Assembly: GCF_030604785.1 (NCBI RefSeq)
Contig: NZ_JAUVVF010000034.1
Coordinates: 1 to 38,395 of the forward strand
DNA length: 38,395 bases
DNA from: Paracoccus sp. (in: a-proteobacteria)
GTDB lineage: Bacteria; Pseudomonadota; Alphaproteobacteria; Rhodobacterales; Rhodobacteraceae
Direction: 5' to 3'
Shown here: positions 8,370 through 17,095 of the stretch, piece after piece
Position numbering within the stretch: position 1 is the stretch's first letter
Layout: each line of letters opens with the position of its first letter
Translations under genes and position numbers: made by a program
The notes under the pieces: generated by a model
The model's database searches: none
Told to the model about the DNA's origin: nothing
What the model saw: the letters and a program-made list of their open reading frames with translations, nothing else

Positions 8370-9110
8370 ATGCAGACTGATCGTCACCCCGTCATGATCC
8401 TTGTCCGCCCCCAGATGGGCGAGAATATCGGCGCGGCCGCCCGCGCGATGCTGAATTTCGGCCTGACCGAGATGCGCCTGGTCGAGCCGCGCGACGGCTG
8501 GCCGAACCCCAAGGCCGTCGCCATGGCCTCGGGCGCGGCGGGGCGGGTGCTGGATCAGGCCAAGGTCTATCCGACGCTGGCGGCCGCGATGGAGGGCATC
8601 GAATATGCCTATGCCACGACCGCGCGCGGGCGCGAGTTGACCAAGCCTGTCCTGAACCCCGAGGACGCGATGGCCGAGACCCGCGCACGGGCCGGTCGCA
8701 GCGCGATCATCTTCGGCCCCGAACGGACCGGGCTGGAAAATGACGACATTGCGCGCGCCAATGCCATCGTGACCGTGCCGGTGAACCCCGATTTCCCGTC
8801 GATCAACCTGGCGCAGGCCGTGCTGCTGATGGGCTACGAATACGGGCGCGAGATCCTGCCTCCCGAGCCCGCCCCCCATGCCGGCCGCGAGGATGCCGAG
8901 GCGATGGCCGACCGGCTGGAGATCGAGCGTCTGGGGGACCATTACGAAGAGCGCCTGACCGAGGCCGGGTTCTTCTTTCCCGAAACCAAGTCGGCCTCGA
9001 TGCGGTTGAACCTGCGCAACATGTGGTCGCGCTTGGCCCTGACGCGCGGCGATGTGCGCATCCTTCACGGCATCCTGCGCCAGTTGACCCGCCGTCCCGG
9101 CGGCCAGTAA
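8370..9110 (+). CDS. trmJ: tRNA (cytidine/uridine-32-2'-O)-methyltransferase TrmJ-like
   Basis: SPOUT-class RNA 2'-O-methyltransferase using SAM, with a trefoil knot and acting as a dimer. The 246-residue protein shows motif 1 ENIGAAARAM (18-27), motif 2 IIFGPERTGL (113-122) and motif 3 VPVNPDFPSINLAQAV (136-151), the TrmJ signature. A C-terminal extension rich in charged residues matches the TrmJ length. The start was taken at ATG 8370, which gives the short family N-terminus. The open frame upstream overlaps the divergent gene. It is followed after 24 bases by ctaA and is likely co-transcribed with it. Confidence 0.9.
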   Translation: MQTDRHPVMILVRPQMGENIGAAARAMLNFGLTEMRLVEPRDGWPNPKAVAMASGAAGRVLDQAKVYPTLAAAMEGIEYAYATTARGRELTKPVLNPEDAMAETRARAGRSAIIFGPERTGLENDDIARANAIVTVPVNPDFPSINLAQAVLLMGYEYGREILPPEPAPHAGREDAEAMADRLEIERLGDHYEERLTEAGFFFPETKSASMRLNLRNMWSRLALTRGDVRILHGILRQLTRRPGGQ

Positions 9111-9134
9111 CCTCCGCCCGAAAGGAGCCAAGCG

Positions 9135-10280
9135 ATGGCCAAGCGCCCTGTCTTTCAGGAAGTCTCGGACCCGGCGGCTTCCCGCCCCGCCACGACCACC
9201 GGCATGATCGACGCAAGGCCCCGCGGCGCGCGGCGCGCGATCCGCGCTTGGCTCTGCGTGCTGTTCCTGCTGGTCCTTGCGATGATCGTGATCGGCGGGG
9301 CCACGCGGCTGACCGGGTCGGGCCTGTCGATCACCGTCTGGGCGCCCGTGACCGGCGCCATCCCGCCCCTGAACGCCGCCGACTGGCAGCGCGAATTCGA
9401 CCTCTACCGCCAGATCCCGCAATATCAGGAACTGAACCGCGGCATGTCGCTGTCGGAATTCCAATTCATCTATTGGTGGGAATGGGGGCACCGGCAACTG
9501 GGCCGGGTGGTCGGGCTGGTCTGGGGGCTGGGCTTCCTGTTCTTCTGGGCGACATCGCGCATTCCGGCGGGCTGGACGCCGCGCCTTCTGGGTCTGGGCG
9601 CGCTTGGCGGTCTGCAGGGCGCGATCGGCTGGTGGATGGTCAGTTCCGGCCTGAACGAGGGGATGCTGCGCGTCGCCTCTTACCGGCTGGCGACGCATCT
9701 GGGCATCGCCTTCCTGATCCTGGGCCTGATCACCTGGTATGTGCTGCAGCTCTCGCGGACCGAGGCCGAATTGCTGCGCGCCCGTCGCGCGGGCGATGCG
9801 CGGCTCTTCGGCATCTCGACAGGGCTTTTGCACCTGACCTTCGTGCAGATCATCCTTGGCGCACTGGTTGCGGGGATCGATGCGGGGCGCATGTATACCG
9901 GCTGGCCCACGATGGGCGGCGAATGGATCCCCGAGGCGATCTGGGACCCCACGCTCGGCTGGCGCAATTTCTTCGAGAACCCGGCGCTGGTCCAGTTCAT
10001 CCACCGCATGACCGGCTACCTGCTGGCGATCTTTGCGGTCGTGGTCTGGCTCAAGGCGCGCCGCTCGCCCCATCCGGTGACGCGCGGGGCCTTCAGCGTG
10101 ATGATCGTCGCCATGGCGGTACAGATCGGGCTGGGCATCCTGAACGTGATCCATGCCTCGCCGCTGCATCTGGCGCTGACGCATCAATTCGGCGCGGTCG
10201 TCCTGTTCGCCGCGATCCTGCGGGCGCGCCACCATGCGCGCTATCCTTTTGAAACCTCGATCCGGGGGGCACGGACATGA
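9135..10280 (+). CDS. ctaA: Heme A synthase (COX15/CtaA type)
   Basis: Integral membrane enzyme converting heme O to heme A for aa3-type cytochrome c oxidase. The 381 residues have the usual eight-helix pattern with histidines in conserved helical settings: EFQFIYWWEWGHRQLGR, ATHLGIAF, QFIHRMTGYLLA and LALTHQFGAV. The N-terminal loop contains GGATRLTGSGLSITVWAPVTG and later MYTGWPTMGGEWIP, both typical of the alphaproteobacterial/mitochondrial COX15 branch. AAGGAG precedes the ATG at 9135. The stop overlaps the next gene in ATGA, so the two are coupled. It implies an aerobic electron chain with an aa3 oxidase. Confidence 0.96.
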   Translation: MAKRPVFQEVSDPAASRPATTTGMIDARPRGARRAIRAWLCVLFLLVLAMIVIGGATRLTGSGLSITVWAPVTGAIPPLNAADWQREFDLYRQIPQYQELNRGMSLSEFQFIYWWEWGHRQLGRVVGLVWGLGFLFFWATSRIPAGWTPRLLGLGALGGLQGAIGWWMVSSGLNEGMLRVASYRLATHLGIAFLILGLITWYVLQLSRTEAELLRARRAGDARLFGISTGLLHLTFVQIILGALVAGIDAGRMYTGWPTMGGEWIPEAIWDPTLGWRNFFENPALVQFIHRMTGYLLAIFAVVVWLKARRSPHPVTRGAFSVMIVAMAVQIGLGILNVIHASPLHLALTHQFGAVVLFAAILRARHHARYPFETSIRGART

Positions 10281-11749
10281 GCGCACTCGACCATCTGATG
10301 GCCTTTCAGCGCCAGACCGAGGCGCTGTCCTCGGTGGCCGAACGGCTGGGCTGGGACCAGGAGACGGTGATGCCGCGCGGCGCCGTCGAGCAGCGGGCCG
10401 AGGAGATGGCGGCGATGGAATCGGTGCTGCATGAACGCCGCACCGATCCGCGCATCGGCGAATGGCTGGATGCCGCCAGCCCCCGCACCGAGGCCGAGAC
10501 CCGCGCGCTGGAGTTGATCGGCCGCGATTTCCGCCGCAGCAGCCGCATCCCGGCGCGTCTGGCCGAGGAACTGGCGCGCACGACCTCGCTGGCGCAGGGC
10601 ATCTGGGCCGAGGCCCGCGCCAAGGACGCGCCGCAGGACTTCCTCCCGACGCTGGACAACGTGCTGATGCTGAAGCGCGAAGAGGCCGCGGCCCTGGCCG
10701 AGGGCGGCGATCTCTATGACGCGCTGCTGGACGATTACGAACCGGGCATGACCGGCGCGGCCATTGCCAGCCTGTTCGACGCGATGCGCCCGCGCCTTGT
10801 CGCGCTGCGCGACGCGGTGCTGGGCGCGGACCGTCAGCCGCAGCCCCTGACCGGGCACTTTCCGCAGGAAACCCAGCTTCGCCTGGCCCGCGCCTGCGCG
10901 ACCGCCTTCGGTTACGACTGGGCGCGCGGCCGGATCGATCTTGCCGTCCATCCCTTCAGCTCGGGCCGGTGGCAGGACAGCCGCATCACCACGCGGGTGG
11001 TCGAGACCGACCCCTTCAACTGCCTCTATTCGACCATCCACGAGGTCGGCCATTCCAGCTATGAGCTGGGGATCGACCCCGATCACGCCTTCACGCCTCT
11101 CGGGCGGGGCGTGTCCATGGGCGTCCACGAAAGCCAGAGCCGCATCTACGAAAACCAGATGGGCCGGGGCCGCGCCTTCACCGGCTGGCTGTTCGCGCGC
11201 ATGTCGGACGCCTTCGGCGGGCTGAACATCGCTGATGCGGATGCCTTCTACGCGACCGTGAACCGCGTCACCCCCGGCTTCATCCGGACCGAGGCCGACG
11301 AGGTCCAATACAACCTGCACATCATGATGCGCTTCGATCTGGAGCGCGACCTGATCGCGGGCCGCCTGGATGTGCGCGACCTGCCGGAGGCCTGGAACGC
11401 CCGCTTCCTGGCCGATTTCGGCGTGGCGGTGGACCGCCCGGCCAATGGGGTCCTGCAGGATGTCCACTGGGCCGTGGGCCTTTTCGGCTATTTCCCGACC
11501 TATGCGCTTGGCAATGTCTATGCCGGCTGCCTGAACGAGGCGCTGCGCGCCGCCGTTCCCGATCTGGACGCCTCGCTGGCGCGCGGCGACGCGACGCCGG
11601 GCACGGAATGGCTGCGCGAGAACCTGCAACGCCATGGCGGCCTGATGGAGCCCGCGCGCCTGATCGAACAGGCCTCGGGCAGCGGGATCAGCCCCGAGCC
11701 GCTGCTGACGTATCTCGAACAGAAATTCGGCCGCATCTACGGCCTTTGA
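10277..11749 (+). CDS. M32-family metallocarboxypeptidase (Taq type)
   Basis: Zinc carboxypeptidase of the thermostable carboxypeptidase Taq family, removing C-terminal residues in the cytoplasm. The length (490 residues) is standard. HEVGH lies at residues 255-259 (H255 and H259 zinc ligands, E256 the base), followed by GVHESQSRIYENQMGRG, where the third ligand Glu is expected. The N-terminus is helical with LGWDQETVMP, a recognised family stretch. The ATG overlaps the ctaA stop (ATGA at 10277-10280), giving translational coupling. It converges with preA across a hairpin at 11767-11792. Confidence 0.95.
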   Translation: MSALDHLMAFQRQTEALSSVAERLGWDQETVMPRGAVEQRAEEMAAMESVLHERRTDPRIGEWLDAASPRTEAETRALELIGRDFRRSSRIPARLAEELARTTSLAQGIWAEARAKDAPQDFLPTLDNVLMLKREEAAALAEGGDLYDALLDDYEPGMTGAAIASLFDAMRPRLVALRDAVLGADRQPQPLTGHFPQETQLRLARACATAFGYDWARGRIDLAVHPFSSGRWQDSRITTRVVETDPFNCLYSTIHEVGHSSYELGIDPDHAFTPLGRGVSMGVHESQSRIYENQMGRGRAFTGWLFARMSDAFGGLNIADADAFYATVNRVTPGFIRTEADEVQYNLHIMMRFDLERDLIAGRLDVRDLPEAWNARFLADFGVAVDRPANGVLQDVHWAVGLFGYFPTYALGNVYAGCLNEALRAAVPDLDASLARGDATPGTEWLRENLQRHGGLMEPARLIEQASGSGISPEPLLTYLEQKFGRIYGL

Positions 11750-11766
11750 CACGGGCAAAGCGCGGG

Positions 11767-11792
11767 GGCCGGGGGCGTGAAATTCCCCGGCC
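11767..11792. terminator. Possible bidirectional hairpin between convergent genes
   Basis: The perfect 8-bp inverted repeat GGCCGGGG (11767-11774) / CCCCGGCC (11785-11792) has a 10-base loop and lies in the 57-base gap between the M32 gene (+) and preA (-). No T-run follows on either strand, so termination ability is uncertain. Confidence 0.4.
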
Positions 11793-11806
11793 GCCGCATG
11801 TCGAAC

Positions 11807-13105
11807 TCACTCGGCTGCGCGGGCCATCGGGTTGTTCGGATGGGTCGTCCAGTTCGCGTATTCGCCGCGCGGGATGCCGGTGCGCTTGTCGATCTCGCCG
11901 ATGTCCAGCTCGCGCATGGTGATGCAGTTCTCGACCGGGCAGACATCGACGCAGAGGTTGCAGGCGACGCATTCCTCCTCGATCACCTCGAAGACGCGGC
12001 CGGGCTTCATCGCGATGGCCTGGTGGCTGGTATCCTCGCAGGCGGCATAGCAGCGACCGCAGCTGATGCAGGCATCCTGGTCGATCACCGCCTTGGTGAC
12101 GTAGTTCAGGTTCAGGTCCTGCCAATCGCGCACGTTCGGGACCGCGCGGCCGACCAGATCGGACAGTTCCATCCCGTGCCGGTCCAGATAATCCGACAGG
12201 CCCGAGATCATCTCCTGCACGACCTTGAAGCCATAGGTCATCGCCGCCGTGCAGACCTGCACATTGCCCGCGCCAAGCGCCATGAATTCGGCCGCGTCGC
12301 GCCAGGTGGTGACGCCGCCGATGCCGCTGATGGGCAGACCGCGCGTCTCGGCGGACCGTGCGATCTCGGCCACCATGTTCAGCGCGATGGGCTTGACCGC
12401 CGGACCGCAATAGCCGCCATGGCTGCCCTTGCCGTCGATGGTGGGCTGGGGCGCAAACAGGTCCAGATCGACCGAGGTGATCGAGTTGATCGTGTTGATC
12501 AGGCTGACCGCATCCGCGCCGCCGCGTTTCGCCGCCTCGGCGGGTTTCCTGACATCGGTGATGTTCGGCGTCAGCTTCACGATGCAGGGCATGCGCGAAT
12601 GCTTCTTCACCCAACGCGTGACCATCTCGATATATTCGGGCACCTGGCCCACGGCCGAGCCCATGCCGCGTTCGGCCATGCCGTGGGGGCAGCCGAAATT
12701 CAGCTCGACCCCGTCGGCTGCGGTATCCTCGATCCGGTGAAGGATGTCGCGCCAGCTGTCCTCGTCACAGGGCACCATCAGCGAGATGATCAGCGCCCGG
12801 TCGGGATAGTCGCGCTTGACCGACTTGATCTCGCGCAGGTTCACCTCCAGCGGGCGGTCGGTGATCAGCTCGATGTTGTTGATGCCCAGGACGCGCCGGT
12901 CGGCGCCGTGGATCACGCCGTAGCGGGGCCCGTTCACGTTGACGACAGGCGGCCCCTCCGAGCCGAGCGTCTTCCAGACGACGCCGCCCCAGCCCGCCTC
13001 ATAGGCGCGGCGGACGTTGTATTCCTTGTCCGTGGGCGGGGCCGAGGCCAGCCAGAACGGGTTCGGTGACTTGATGCCGATGAAATTGCTGCGCAGATCT
13101 GCCAT
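11807..13105 (-). CDS. preA: NAD-dependent dihydropyrimidine dehydrogenase, subunit PreA
   Basis: Flavin (FMN) subunit reducing uracil or thymine to the 5,6-dihydro forms, the first step of reductive pyrimidine catabolism. It works with PreT. The 432-residue chain has a dihydroorotate-dehydrogenase-like barrel with LNFGCPHGM (135-143), KLTPNITD (177-184) and GIGGVTTWRDA (261-271). A C-terminal two-cluster ferredoxin domain carries CxxCxxCxxxC at 346/349/352/356 and again at 379/382/385/389. The residue expected at the mammalian catalytic Cys position is Val152, in GSAVGQ. preT lies 15 bases upstream on the same strand. No hydantoinase or beta-ureidopropionase gene is in the window. Confidence 0.94.
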   Translation of the reverse strand: MADLRSNFIGIKSPNPFWLASAPPTDKEYNVRRAYEAGWGGVVWKTLGSEGPPVVNVNGPRYGVIHGADRRVLGINNIELITDRPLEVNLREIKSVKRDYPDRALIISLMVPCDEDSWRDILHRIEDTAADGVELNFGCPHGMAERGMGSAVGQVPEYIEMVTRWVKKHSRMPCIVKLTPNITDVRKPAEAAKRGGADAVSLINTINSITSVDLDLFAPQPTIDGKGSHGGYCGPAVKPIALNMVAEIARSAETRGLPISGIGGVTTWRDAAEFMALGAGNVQVCTAAMTYGFKVVQEMISGLSDYLDRHGMELSDLVGRAVPNVRDWQDLNLNYVTKAVIDQDACISCGRCYAACEDTSHQAIAMKPGRVFEVIEEECVACNLCVDVCPVENCITMRELDIGEIDKRTGIPRGEYANWTTHPNNPMARAAE

Positions 13106-13120
13106 TGGTCCGCCCTTTCC

Positions 13121-14476
13121 TTACGCTGCGCTGTCGATGGCGCGCCCGGCCAGACGGGCGTCGATGTCTTCGGCCGCGTCGCGGCCCTCGGCCACGGCGG
13201 TCACGGTCAGGTCGTCTCCGCCAAGCGCGCAATCGCCCCCTGCCCAGACGCCCGGGATCGAGGTTCGGCCCGGCCCTTCGACGGCGATCTTGCCGCCCTC
13301 CAGCGCCAGACCCTCGGGCGCGCCGTCGAGGCGCTGGCCGATGGCGCGGAACACCTGGTCGGCCCGCAGCCGGAAGCGCTGCTCGGTGAGGACAAGGCCC
13401 GAGGGACCGTCCTCGGTATAGGCGAACTCGATCTCGGTCACGGCGCCATTGCCGTGGACGGCGACCGGGGCGGCGTTGCAGATGATCCGCACGCCGCTGG
13501 CGGTGGCATGATCCTGTTCGTGGCGGCTGGCCGACATGCGGTCCTGCCCCCGGCGATAGACGATTGTGACATTCTCGGCCCCCAGCAGGCGGGCCTGCAC
13601 GGCGGCGTCCACGGCGGTCATGCCGCCGCCGATCACCACCACGTCGCGCCCCACCGGCAGGGTGGTCAGGTCGCGGCTCTGCCGCAGGTCGCGGATGAAG
13701 CTGACCGCGTCCAGGACGTGCTGGCGATCCTCGCCCTCGGCGCGCAGGGCGTTCACGCCGCCCAGACCCATCCCCAGGAACACCGCGTCATATTCGGCGC
13801 GCAGAGCGTCCAGCGTCAACGTGTCGCCAAGGCGCTGGCCGTGGCGGATCTCGATCCCGCCGATCTTCAGCAGCCAGTCGACCTCAGCCTGGGCGAAATC
13901 ATCGACCGCCTTGTAGCTGGCGATGCCGTATTCGTTCAGCCCGCCCGGCTTCTCGCGCGCCTCGAAGATCACCACGTCATGGCCCTTCATCGCCAGACGA
14001 TGCGCGCAGGCCAGGCCCGCAGGCCCGGCCCCGACCACCGCCACGCGGCGGCCCGTCGCAGCGGCGCGGGTGAAGGGATGCACGCCCTTGGCCATCAGCC
14101 CGTCGGTCGCATAGCGCTGCAGGGCGCCGATCTGGACGGGCTTGCCCTCGGCGGTCTCGCGCACGCAGGCGCCCTCGCAGAGGTTCTCGGTCGGGCAGAC
14201 GCGGGCGCACATGCCGCCAAGGATATTGGCGTCAAGGATCGTCCGCGCCGCCGCATCCGGCGTGCCTGTGGCGATCTGGCGGATGAACAGCGGACTGTCG
14301 ATCGAGGTGGGGCAGGCCGTGATGCAGGGCGCATCATGGCAGAAATAGCAGCGGTCGGCGGCGACTTGCGCCTCGTGGCGGTCCAAGGGTGGCGCGACAT
14401 CGCGGAAATTTGCGGCCAGCGCATCGGGCGTCAGCCGCCCCGGCACGACGCCGGGCGACAATCTTGCTTGGGACAT
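13121..14476 (-). CDS. preT: NAD-dependent dihydropyrimidine dehydrogenase, subunit PreT
   Basis: FAD and Fe-S electron-input subunit that passes electrons between NAD(H) and PreA. The 451 residues resemble the glutamate synthase small subunit. An N-terminal two-[4Fe-4S] domain has Cys at 43, 46, 51, 55 and 90, 94, 100, 104. An FAD site GAGPAG lies at 149-154, and a second dinucleotide site VVVIGGGMTAVDAA lies near 280. The C-terminal GGDCA belongs to the FAD fold. It is the first gene of the preT-preA pair, with its promoter region in 14477-14573, where a RutR-like dyad lies. Glutamate synthase beta is the alternative, but direct pairing with preA argues for PreT. Confidence 0.93.
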   Translation of the reverse strand: MSQARLSPGVVPGRLTPDALAANFRDVAPPLDRHEAQVAADRCYFCHDAPCITACPTSIDSPLFIRQIATGTPDAAARTILDANILGGMCARVCPTENLCEGACVRETAEGKPVQIGALQRYATDGLMAKGVHPFTRAAATGRRVAVVGAGPAGLACAHRLAMKGHDVVIFEAREKPGGLNEYGIASYKAVDDFAQAEVDWLLKIGGIEIRHGQRLGDTLTLDALRAEYDAVFLGMGLGGVNALRAEGEDRQHVLDAVSFIRDLRQSRDLTTLPVGRDVVVIGGGMTAVDAAVQARLLGAENVTIVYRRGQDRMSASRHEQDHATASGVRIICNAAPVAVHGNGAVTEIEFAYTEDGPSGLVLTEQRFRLRADQVFRAIGQRLDGAPEGLALEGGKIAVEGPGRTSIPGVWAGGDCALGGDDLTVTAVAEGRDAAEDIDARLAGRAIDSAA

Positions 14477-14529
14477 TTGCGTCTCCTGGCTTCCCTGTTG
14501 ATGGAATCAGGCTGACACAGGTCCGATTT

Positions 14530-14545
14530 TTTATCAAATGGTAAA
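14530..14545. promoter_or_regulatory. RutR-like operator dyad upstream of preTA
   Basis: TTTATCA-AA-TGGTAAA is a 7-2-7 imperfect palindrome. On the preT strand it reads TTTACCA-TT-TGATAAA and matches 11 of 14 positions of the RutR-type consensus TTGACCA-NN-TGGTCAA as I remember it. It lies 54-69 bases before the preT ATG, in an AT-rich patch where a promoter would be expected. A uracil-responsive TetR-family regulator (RutR) would fit. No such gene is in this window. Confidence 0.45.
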
Positions 14546-14573
14546 ATAATCGCGGCGCGGCTTTGCGGAAATT

Positions 14574-15875
14574 TCAGGCAGGCAGGTCCAGTGTCGCGGA
14601 CAGCCCTCCCCATTCGCTGCGCCCCAGCTCCAACGAGCCGCCGTGCAACGCAGCCAGATCGGCCACAATGGCCAGGCCCAGACCCGCGCCGGGCGGGCCC
14701 TGTTCATCCAGCCGCGCGCCCCGCACCAGGGCGCGGGGCGCGCGGTCGGGCGCCATGCCCGGCCCGTCATCCTCGATCCGCAGCCGCAGGCGTCTACCCG
14801 CGCGCTCGGCCCGGATGGCGATGCGCGAGGCGCCCCATTTCACCGCGTTCTCGGCCAGATTGCCGATCATCTCCTCCAGATCCTGGCGCTCGCCGGCAAA
14901 GGCCAGATCGGGGGGGCAGGTCACGGCGGCGGTCATGCCCTTGTCGGCCATGGGCCAGCGCAGCACCAGCAGGATGTCGTCGATCACCGGGGCGACGGGG
15001 CTGCGCTGGCCCAGCAGGCCGGGTCCCGCCTGACGGGCGCGGCGCAGATGCCATCCGATCAGCCGGTCCATCCGCGCGACCAGCGCCTGTCCCGGGTGAT
15101 CCTGGGGCAGTTCATTCGACAGTGCGGCCAAGGGCGTTTTCAGCGAATGGGCCAGATTGCCCAGATGCTGACGCGAGCGCGCCAGAAGCCCGGTATTCTG
15201 GTCGAGCGCGGCGTTGATCTCGGCGGCGAGGTGGCGCAATTCGCTGACATCGGGCAGGGCCAGCCGGTCGGCGCGGCCCGCGCGCACCCCCGTCAGATCG
15301 TCGCGCAGCCGGTCCATGCTGCGCAGACCCGCCGTCACCTGCACCAGCGTGGCGATCACGAGCCCCAGCCAAAGCGCGACCAGCGCCAGCGCCAGAGGGC
15401 GGATGATCTGGACAAGACTGGCGCGGATTTCCGAAAAGGGGGCGGTCACGGTCACGGTGATCGCGGCATCGCTGTCGGGAATGCCGACGCTGCGGCGCAT
15501 CACGCGCAGCGCCGCGCCATCCGCGCCGGTGCCGCGCGCGCCGGTCGCCTCGTCGGCGGGGCCGTCGAGCCGCCCGTCCAGCAGCGAGGCCGAGCGCGCC
15601 ACCGCCACGCCATCGGCATCGACCTGCCAGTACCAGCCCGAGAGCGGCAGCGAGAAGCGCGGATCCCAAGGCGTGCCGGCCAGGATGATGCGACCCGCTG
15701 CGTCGGCCTCGATCCGGGCGGTCAGGGCATCGGCTGCGGCGGCGGCCTCGGCGTCGAAGCGGTCGGTGACGAAATCGCGCAGCAGATGGGCGATCATCAC
15801 GAAGGCCGCCAGCAGCGCCGCCGTCAGCCAGACCGCGCCCAGAACCAGCAGCCGCCCCCGGATTGATCGGATCAT
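14574..15875 (-). CDS. Sensor histidine kinase (PhoQ/EnvZ-like)
   Basis: Inner-membrane two-component sensor of 433 residues. Membrane helices lie at about 9-30 and 155-180, enclosing a periplasmic sensor region of about 120 residues. A HAMP-like stretch follows, then the phospho-acceptor His243 in LAHSLKTPL, an N-box NLAENAVKWG (339-348), DDGPGM (369-374) and GAGLGLAI (397-404). Its ATG overlaps the response-regulator stop in ATGA, so the two are coupled. HSLKTP is the PhoQ-type H-box. The ligand is unknown. The PepSY gene at the head of the operon suggests envelope or metal/cationic-stress sensing, by analogy with similar operons in other proteobacteria. Confidence 0.93.
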   Translation of the reverse strand: MIRSIRGRLLVLGAVWLTAALLAAFVMIAHLLRDFVTDRFDAEAAAAADALTARIEADAAGRIILAGTPWDPRFSLPLSGWYWQVDADGVAVARSASLLDGRLDGPADEATGARGTGADGAALRVMRRSVGIPDSDAAITVTVTAPFSEIRASLVQIIRPLALALVALWLGLVIATLVQVTAGLRSMDRLRDDLTGVRAGRADRLALPDVSELRHLAAEINAALDQNTGLLARSRQHLGNLAHSLKTPLAALSNELPQDHPGQALVARMDRLIGWHLRRARQAGPGLLGQRSPVAPVIDDILLVLRWPMADKGMTAAVTCPPDLAFAGERQDLEEMIGNLAENAVKWGASRIAIRAERAGRRLRLRIEDDGPGMAPDRAPRALVRGARLDEQGPPGAGLGLAIVADLAALHGGSLELGRSEWGGLSATLDLPA

Positions 15876-16552
15876 GCGCGGCCCGTCCGGGCGGGGTCGG
15901 CATGCAGCACATAACCCTCGCCGCGGCGCGTCTCGATCACGCCGTCGCCGATCTTGCGGCGCAGGCGCCCGATCACGACCTCGATCGATTTGAAGTCGCG
16001 GTCGGAATCGGCCTCATAGAGGTGGTCCGACAATTCCGTCCTGCTGACGATGCGGTTCTGGTGGTGGATCAGATAGGTCAGGATGCGCGCCTCGAACGGT
16101 GTCAGGCGCAGCGCCAATCCGTCGCGCGTGATCACGCCAAGCTGCGTGTCCAGGACCAGCGCCCCCGCCCGGATGACCGGCCGGGCATGGCCCGCCGCGC
16201 GCCGGATCAGGGTCTGGGCCCGCAGCACCACCTCGTCCAGGCGGAACGGCTTGACCGCGTAATCATCGGCGCCGGCGCGGAAGCCCGCGACCTTATCGGT
16301 CCAGTCGCCCCGAGCGGTCAGGATCAGCACGGGCATCTCGATGCCCTGATCGCGCCAGCGGGTCAGCACCTCCAGCCCCGAAAGCCCGGGCAGCCCCAGA
16401 TCGAGGATCGCCACGTCATAGCTTTCGGTGGCGCCCAGAAACTCGCCCTCGGTGCCGTTGGCGGCGTGGTCGGTCACGAAGCCCGCCGCTGCCATCGCCT
16501 CGGCCAGCTGGGCAGAGAGGGTCGGGTCATCCTCGACGATCAGGGCGCGCAT
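15872..16552 (-). CDS. OmpR/PhoB-family response regulator
   Basis: 226-residue DNA-binding partner of the adjacent kinase. The receiver domain shows acidic EDD (7-9), phospho-Asp51 in ILDLGLPG, Thr79 in LILTARG and Lys101 in VKPF. The C-terminal winged helix includes LTPFEARILTYLIHHQNRIVSR and VEVVIGRLRRKIG-type residues followed by the RGEGY wing. AAAGGA lies just before the ATG. It sits 15 bases after the PepSY gene and overlaps the kinase gene by 4 bases. The dyad at 17015-17028 between the divergent PepSY genes is a possible binding site. Confidence 0.95.
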   Translation of the reverse strand: MRALIVEDDPTLSAQLAEAMAAAGFVTDHAANGTEGEFLGATESYDVAILDLGLPGLSGLEVLTRWRDQGIEMPVLILTARGDWTDKVAGFRAGADDYAVKPFRLDEVVLRAQTLIRRAAGHARPVIRAGALVLDTQLGVITRDGLALRLTPFEARILTYLIHHQNRIVSRTELSDHLYEADSDRDFKSIEVVIGRLRRKIGDGVIETRRGEGYVLHADPARTGRA

Positions 16553-16567
16553 CGGGTGGTCCTTTGT

Positions 16568-16963
16568 TCACGGGCTGGACGGCACGGGGCGGCGGGCCTG
16601 CATCTGCCCGCGACCCAGCACGTCGAGGAACCTGCCGTCGCGCGCATCCATGCGGATGTCCAGCGCCATTCGTCCCGCCGTCAGCAGCCGGAAGTGATAG
16701 ACCAGATCGGCACCAAGCGCACGTTCCTCGGGCGTGGGCGGCACGGTCCGCGCCGCGATCAGCCTGCCGTCATAGCGCGCGGCCACGCGGGCTGCGGCCT
16801 CGTGCAGCGGCATCGGGCGGAAGGCGTCGGTCCAGGCATCCGCCTCGGCGGCGGGGGGCCAGATCTCGCCATCCCGCATGTCGGGCCAGGCCTCCTGCGC
16901 CGCAGGGGGCGGCGCCGGAAGCAGCAGGACCGTCAGCAGCAGGGGCAGAATCGGGCGGAGCAT
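16568..16963 (-). CDS. Small exported PepSY-like protein
   Basis: 131-residue protein with a signal peptide (MLRPILPLLL..., cleavage near PPPAAQ). One PepSY-like unit follows: helix PLHEAAARVAARYDGRLI, strands LVYHFRLL and ALDIRMDARDGRFLDVLGRG. The alpha-beta order and terminal D-x-x-x-G-x-x-L turn fit PepSY. I start it at ATG 16963 because the leader begins there. An in-frame ATG 39 bases upstream would spoil the signal peptide. It heads the operon PepSY - response regulator - histidine kinase and may be a periplasmic partner or target of the kinase. Confidence 0.72.
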   Translation of the reverse strand: MLRPILPLLLTVLLLPAPPPAAQEAWPDMRDGEIWPPAAEADAWTDAFRPMPLHEAAARVAARYDGRLIAARTVPPTPEERALGADLVYHFRLLTAGRMALDIRMDARDGRFLDVLGRGQMQARRPVPSSP

Positions 16964-17014
16964 GTTCCCATCATCACCGATTGCGGGGAAACGAAAACCC
17001 AATGGTGCGTTGGT

Positions 17015-17028
17015 CTGCCGTTCGGCAG
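17015..17028. promoter_or_regulatory. Perfect dyad in the divergent PepSY intergenic region
   Basis: CTGCCG-TT-CGGCAG is a 14-base perfect palindrome between the two divergently transcribed PepSY-type genes, 52 bases from the start of one and 68 from the other. A regulator site, possibly for the linked OmpR-type protein, is the simplest reading. It could also be a short hairpin in a 5' leader. Confidence 0.35.
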
Positions 17029-17095
17029 CCTGTCGCTAGACCGGTGCTGTCAGGGGCCGGACCGATTCGACCCCGTGCTGCAAAGGACAACTGGA

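Noticed and set aside
8301..10286. Long upstream extension of the ThiE-like frame, antisense to trmJ and ctaA
   Set aside because: Only the part after ATG 8300 resembles a protein family; the rest is a GC-driven shadow of two clear genes.
15863..17095. Upstream extension of the PepSY-repeat frame over the two-component genes
   Set aside because: It runs antisense to a clear kinase, regulator and PepSY operon; a signal peptide and ribosome site mark ATG 17096.
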